From Corynebacterium aurimucosum ATCC 700975 (lineage in GTDB: Bacteria; Actinomycetota; Actinomycetes; Mycobacteriales; Mycobacteriaceae), in contig NZ_VDTC01000009.1 in assembly GCF_007672725.1 (NCBI RefSeq), forward strand, positions 62,001 to 126,000: DNA of 64,000 nucleotides, given 5' to 3'. Positions 60,568 to 64,000 of this stretch are shown here, piece by piece; positions within the stretch are counted from its first letter, which is position 1; every line of letters starts with the position of its first letter. The notes under the pieces are model-generated. The model was given only the letters and a program-made list of their open reading frames with translations. It was not told where the DNA came from and did no database searches. The translations under genes were made by a program, and so were the position numbers.

Positions 60568-60687
60568 TAAATCTAGTCCGCTCGGTTCATTCTGGCTAAT
60601 TTTTATTCTTCCTAGCACCCAAGCTCACAGCCCCCGCACCCCTTAGTGGGCTGCGCACAGGCCCGCCTCCCTTTAATGTGAGGTGTC

Positions 60688-61470
60688 ATGACCGAACCAA
60701 CTAACTTGCTGGACCGCGGCGACTACCGCGACCCCAGCATTAGCCCCGAAGGCACCCGCGACACCGCACCGCTCGAGCCTGCCGTGGCCCAGCGCAACCA
60801 GGAACTCGTTGAGGAGTGGGCCGATAAGCTCCACGATGCCTCCGCCGAGACCATCACCGAATGGGCCGCCGAGCACGCGCCCGGCCGGCTTGCCGTCACG
60901 ATGTCCATGGAAAACACCGTGCTCGCCGAGCTCGCGCACCAAGCGCACCTCGACGCCGACCTCCTCTTCATCGACACCGGCTGGCACTTTAAGGAGACGT
61001 TGGAGGTGGCGGGGGACGTCGCCAAGCGCTATGCGGACCTGCCGCTCGTGCGCGTCCTGCCTATCTTGAGCCCCGAGGAGCAGGACAAGATTTATGGCCC
61101 GCGCCTGTACGCGCGCGATGTCGCGGCCTATAACCGCATGCGCAAGGTGGAGCCGCTCAACATGGCCATGGACCCGTATGTCGGGTGGGTCACCGGCCTG
61201 CGCCGCGCCGATTCCGAGCACCGCGCCACCGCCCCGGCGCTGAGCCTGGACCGCACGGGACGGCTGAAGATTTCCCCGATTATTACCTGGGACCTCGATG
61301 ACACCGACGCTTATATCAAGGAACACGACCTCATCATCCACCCCCTCACCCTCCAGGGTTACCGCTCCATTGGCTGCGCGCCGTTGACCTTCCCGGTAGG
61401 CGAGGGCGAGGATGCGCGCTCCGGGCGCGTTTTCGCTGACGGCAAGACAGAATGCGGGTTGCACGAATAA
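60688..61470 (+). CDS. cysH: APS/PAPS reductase CysH lacking three iron-sulfur cysteines
   Basis: A 260-aa member of the thioredoxin-linked APS/PAPS reductase family that makes sulfite. The P-loop-like region and the catalytic Cys256 in ECGLH at the C-terminus are present, as is MRKVEPL. The double Cys of APS reductases before MRKVEPL is replaced by AY (Ala147-Tyr148). The later CxxC is GCAPL (Cys230 kept, Leu233 in place of Cys). So only one of four 4Fe-4S ligands remains. It either uses PAPS like the E. coli type or reduces APS without a cluster. The stop overlaps cysD (TAATG). Confidence 0.88.
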   Translation: MTEPTNLLDRGDYRDPSISPEGTRDTAPLEPAVAQRNQELVEEWADKLHDASAETITEWAAEHAPGRLAVTMSMENTVLAELAHQAHLDADLLFIDTGWHFKETLEVAGDVAKRYADLPLVRVLPILSPEEQDKIYGPRLYARDVAAYNRMRKVEPLNMAMDPYVGWVTGLRRADSEHRATAPALSLDRTGRLKISPIITWDLDDTDAYIKEHDLIIHPLTLQGYRSIGCAPLTFPVGEGEDARSGRVFADGKTECGLHE

Positions 61471-62366
61471 TGACTCTTTCACCACACCTTAAAGACTTAG
61501 AGAACGAATCCCTCCACATCCTGCGCGAAGTCGCCGGGCAATTCGACAAGGTAGGCCTGCTCTTTTCCGGCGGCAAGGACTCCGTCGTGGTCTTCGAGCT
61601 CGCCCGCCGCGCCTTTGCGCCGGCCACCGTGCCTTTCGAGCTCATCCACGTGGATACCGGCCACAACTTCCCGGAGGTCATCGACTTCCGCGATCAGCTC
61701 GTCGCCGAGACCGGCGCGCGCCTGCACGTCGCCCACGTCCAGGATTGGATCGACCGCGGCGACCTCCAGGAGCGCCCCGATGGCACTCGCAACCCGCTGC
61801 AGTCCGTGCCGCTGGTGGAGACAATCGCCGAGCGCGGTTACGACGCCGTCCTGGGTGGTGCCCGCCGCGACGAGGAACGCGCCCGCGCCAAGGAGCGCAT
61901 CTTCTCCATCCGCGATTCCTTCGGCGGCTGGGACCCGCGCCGCCAGCGCCCGGAGCTGTGGGACCTCTACAACGGTGGCAAGATGGCCGGCGAAAACGTC
62001 CGCGTCTTCCCCATCTCCAACTGGACCGAATCCGATATTTGGGAGTACATCGGCGCGCGCAATCTGCAGCTTCCCTCCATCTACTACTCGCACCAGCGCG
62101 AGGTGTTTAACCGCAACGGCATGTGGCTGACCCCGGGCGAGTGGGGCGGCCCGCGCGAGGATGAACCGTTGGAGACCCGCACCGTGCGCTACCGCACCGT
62201 GGGCGATATGTCCTGCACCGGTGCTGTGGAATCCACCGCCGCCTCCCCCGATGAGGTGCTCGCGGAAATCTCCATTTCCACCCTGTCCGAGCGCGGTGCC
62301 ACCCGCGCCGATGACAAACTGTCCGAGTCCGCCATGGAGGACCGCAAGAAGGAAGGCTACTTCTGA
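61470..62366 (+). CDS. cysD: Sulfate adenylyltransferase subunit 2
   Basis: Forms adenosine 5'-phosphosulfate from sulfate and ATP with CysN. The 298-aa protein has the PP-motif LLFSGGKDSVV near residue 30, GGARRDEERARAKER and FGGWDPRRQRPELW of the family. ATG 61470 shares a base with the cysH stop; a GTG upstream is excluded. The stop TGA shares a base with the cysN ATG. It looks fully intact. Confidence 0.95.
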   Translation: MTLSPHLKDLENESLHILREVAGQFDKVGLLFSGGKDSVVVFELARRAFAPATVPFELIHVDTGHNFPEVIDFRDQLVAETGARLHVAHVQDWIDRGDLQERPDGTRNPLQSVPLVETIAERGYDAVLGGARRDEERARAKERIFSIRDSFGGWDPRRQRPELWDLYNGGKMAGENVRVFPISNWTESDIWEYIGARNLQLPSIYYSHQREVFNRNGMWLTPGEWGGPREDEPLETRTVRYRTVGDMSCTGAVESTAASPDEVLAEISISTLSERGATRADDKLSESAMEDRKKEGYF

Positions 62367-63658
62367 TGACGACTACCCTCGCACCGAATGTCGGCGCGCT
62401 CAAACAGCGCGATACCCTGCGCCTGTGCACCGCCGGTTCCGTCGATGACGGCAAGTCCACCTTCGTGGGCCGCCTGCTCTATGACACCAAGTCCGTGCTG
62501 GCGGACCAGGTGGAGTCCATGGAGCGTTCCTCTGCCGACCGCGGCTTCGACGGCATGGACCTCTCGCTGCTTGTCGACGGCCTCCGTGCCGAACGCGAAC
62601 AGGGCATCACCATCGACGTGGCCTACCGCTACTTCGCCACCGATAAGCGCACCTTCATCCTCGCCGATACCCCGGGCCACGTGCAGTACACGCGCAACAC
62701 GGTCACCGGCATGTCCACCTCCCAGGTGGTGGTGCTGCTTGTCGACGCCCGCAATGGCGTCGTCGAACAAACCCGCCGACACCTCAACGTCGCCGCGCTG
62801 CTGGGCGTGCGCCACGTGATCCTAGGCGTGAACAAGATCGACCTGGTGGACTACGACGAGGCCACCTTCCGCGCGATTGAGGCGGAGTTCAACGAGGTCG
62901 CCGCGCGCTTGGGCATTACGGATTCGGTCGCTATCCCGATTTCCGCGCTGAAGGGCGATAACGTGGTGGAACGCTCCACGAACATGCCGTGGTACGAGGG
63001 CCCGACGGTCCTCGAAACGCTCGAGACCGTCCCCGTGGCCACCGGCCGCGCCGACGATCTGGACATGCGTTTCCCCATCCAGTACGTCATCCGCGAGCAC
63101 GCCTCCGACTACCGCGGCTATGCCGGCCGCGTGAAGGCCGGGCACGTGGCGGTGGGGGATGAGGTGACGCTGCCGGGCGGGCGGACCTCGACGGTCACCG
63201 CGATTGATACCACCGACGGCCCGCTTGGCTCGGATGAGGCGGCGCGCGCCGGGGACTCCGTGGTACTTAGGCTGGCCGATGACATCGACTTGGCTCGCGG
63301 CGACCTCATCGCCGGGACGCAACGCCCGGAGGAGGTGCGCGAATTCGCCGCCACCGCGGTGGTCCTCACGGACAAGGAGCTGCGCGCGGGACAGATGGTG
63401 AAGCTGCGTTATGGTGCCGCGCTGGTCAAGGCCCGCGTGGCGTCGGTGGAGCGCATCCTCGACCTCGATGGCGTGGCCGATGTTGAGGCACCGGAATCAG
63501 CAGCCCTCAATGACATTGCGTTCATCACCATCCAAACCCAGACGGAGCTTCCCGTGGAGGACTACGCCGCCCGCGGCGCGGTGGGCAATTTCCTGCTCAT
63601 CGATCAGTCCAGCGGCAACACCCTTGCCGCCGGCTTTGTGGGCCAGCGCCTGCGTTAA
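62366..63658 (+). CDS. cysN: Sulfate adenylyltransferase subunit 1 (GTPase)
   Basis: The 430-aa GTPase subunit that drives APS formation with CysD. G-motifs: GSVDDGKSTFVG (G1), GITIDVAYR (switch), DTPGHVQY (G3) and NKIDLVDY (G4). EF-Tu-like barrel domains fill the second half. There is no fused APS kinase (CysC), so PAPS would have to be made by another gene. ATG 62366 overlaps the cysD stop. Confidence 0.95.
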   Translation: MTTTLAPNVGALKQRDTLRLCTAGSVDDGKSTFVGRLLYDTKSVLADQVESMERSSADRGFDGMDLSLLVDGLRAEREQGITIDVAYRYFATDKRTFILADTPGHVQYTRNTVTGMSTSQVVVLLVDARNGVVEQTRRHLNVAALLGVRHVILGVNKIDLVDYDEATFRAIEAEFNEVAARLGITDSVAIPISALKGDNVVERSTNMPWYEGPTVLETLETVPVATGRADDLDMRFPIQYVIREHASDYRGYAGRVKAGHVAVGDEVTLPGGRTSTVTAIDTTDGPLGSDEAARAGDSVVLRLADDIDLARGDLIAGTQRPEEVREFAATAVVLTDKELRAGQMVKLRYGAALVKARVASVERILDLDGVADVEAPESAALNDIAFITIQTQTELPVEDYAARGAVGNFLLIDQSSGNTLAAGFVGQRLR

Positions 63659-63667
63659 CCCGCGAGT

Positions 63668-64000
63668 TTAGGCCGTGGCGTTCTTCTCGGCCTGCTTGCG
63701 GCCCAAGGTCTTGCGCAGGGACCAGATGAACTCCGCAATCATCAGGTAGACCGGGGTGCCGCCGGCGACCATGAAGAAGAAGGCGCCGGCGGAGCTGGCC
63801 TCGTCGACGTAGTCATCAGCGCCGTAGAGGAGCTCGACGCTGCTGGCGTTGCCGACCTCCGCGAGGGCGCCGAGGCCGCGAATCGTGGAGATGATCCACA
63901 TGAAGGCCAGCAGGCCCCACACGATGCACCACTGGCTCGACTGCGCGCGCTGGCGGGAGGGCTCCACGGGGAAGGAGAAGTTGCTCAGATCAACGTTGAA
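63668..64000 (-). CDS. Partial membrane protein, DUF4282-like
   Basis: The C-terminal part of a membrane protein whose start lies outside the right edge; the frame stays open to base 64000. Two hydrophobic segments (WCIVWGLLAFMWIISTI and AFFFMVAGGTPVYLMIAEFIW) and a charged tail LRKTLGRKQAEKN are seen. This layout resembles the DUF4282 family. It is convergent with cysN, 9 bases apart, with no terminator visible. Confidence 0.6.
   Translation of the reverse strand, partial: FNVDLSNFSFPVEPSRQRAQSSQWCIVWGLLAFMWIISTIRGLGALAEVGNASSVELLYGADDYVDEASSAGAFFFMVAGGTPVYLMIAEFIWSLRKTLGRKQAEKNATA

Overview
The window reads as chromosomal DNA of a mycolic-acid-containing Corynebacterium. It carries the corynomycolate assembly genes (PS1-type mycolyltransferase, cutinase-like protein, FadD32, Pks13, AccD3), an MmpL3/CmpL1-type mycolate transporter, the mtrP/tmaT trehalose-mycolate cluster, AftD, a SpaA-type sortase pilus locus and actinobacterial DUF222-HNH genes. 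GC is high except in the pilus region (about 35.1-42.8 kb), which looks lower in GC by eye. The species cannot be fixed from the sequence; a skin or clinical Corynebacterium is an inference from the pili.

Layout. 0.1-12.4 kb (+): cop1, DUF732-like lipoprotein, cutinase-like protein, fadD32, pks13, accD3, in the order known from Mycobacterium, ending with a 33-codon peptide gene and a strong terminator. 12.4-18.6 kb (-): a DUF222-HNH gene, then the unit trmB / NYN protein / cmpL1 / flippase-like protein / DUF3054. 19-20.8 kb (+): GTP-dependent PEP carboxykinase. 20.9-30 kb: mtrP, GT4 glycosyltransferase, two membrane proteins, tmaT, aftD and a DUF2613 peptide, with the strand pattern of M. tuberculosis Rv0224c-Rv0228 and Rv0236c/Rv0236A. 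30-35.1 kb: universal stress protein, NagZ-like lipoprotein, VanW-domain protein and ABC exporter.

35.1-43.8 kb: the pilus island. A long leader with an 11-G tract precedes a major pilin, tandem hairpins, a class C sortase, an LAMTG base-type pilin, a large LPKTG pilin and a second, convergent class C sortase. A small unknown gene and tRNA-Gly(CCC) follow. 44.2-51.9 kb: dcd, UDP-glucose dehydrogenase, YibE/F protein, a second DUF222-HNH gene, alaT, DUF1707 protein and a cation/proton antiporter. 52-60 kb: an iron-sulfur oxidoreductase with a roughly 200-residue Pro/Ala/Ser tail, a three-gene envelope operon (DUF6230-DUF6114-secreted protein) and a heterodimeric ABC exporter with one degenerate ATP site. 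60.1-63.7 kb: cysH-cysD-cysN opposite a shrunken ferredoxin-NADP-reductase-like gene. The right edge holds a partial membrane-protein gene.

Together the first 30 kb makes mycolic acid, attaches it to trehalose, exports it and transfers it to the arabinogalactan or envelope proteins. The most unusual signals are a CysH that has lost three of the four iron-sulfur cysteines while the usual reductase partners are missing or truncated, the poly-G tract ahead of the pilus genes, the 33-aa amphipathic peptide beside the mycolate operon, and the small DUF6230/DUF6114 operon.
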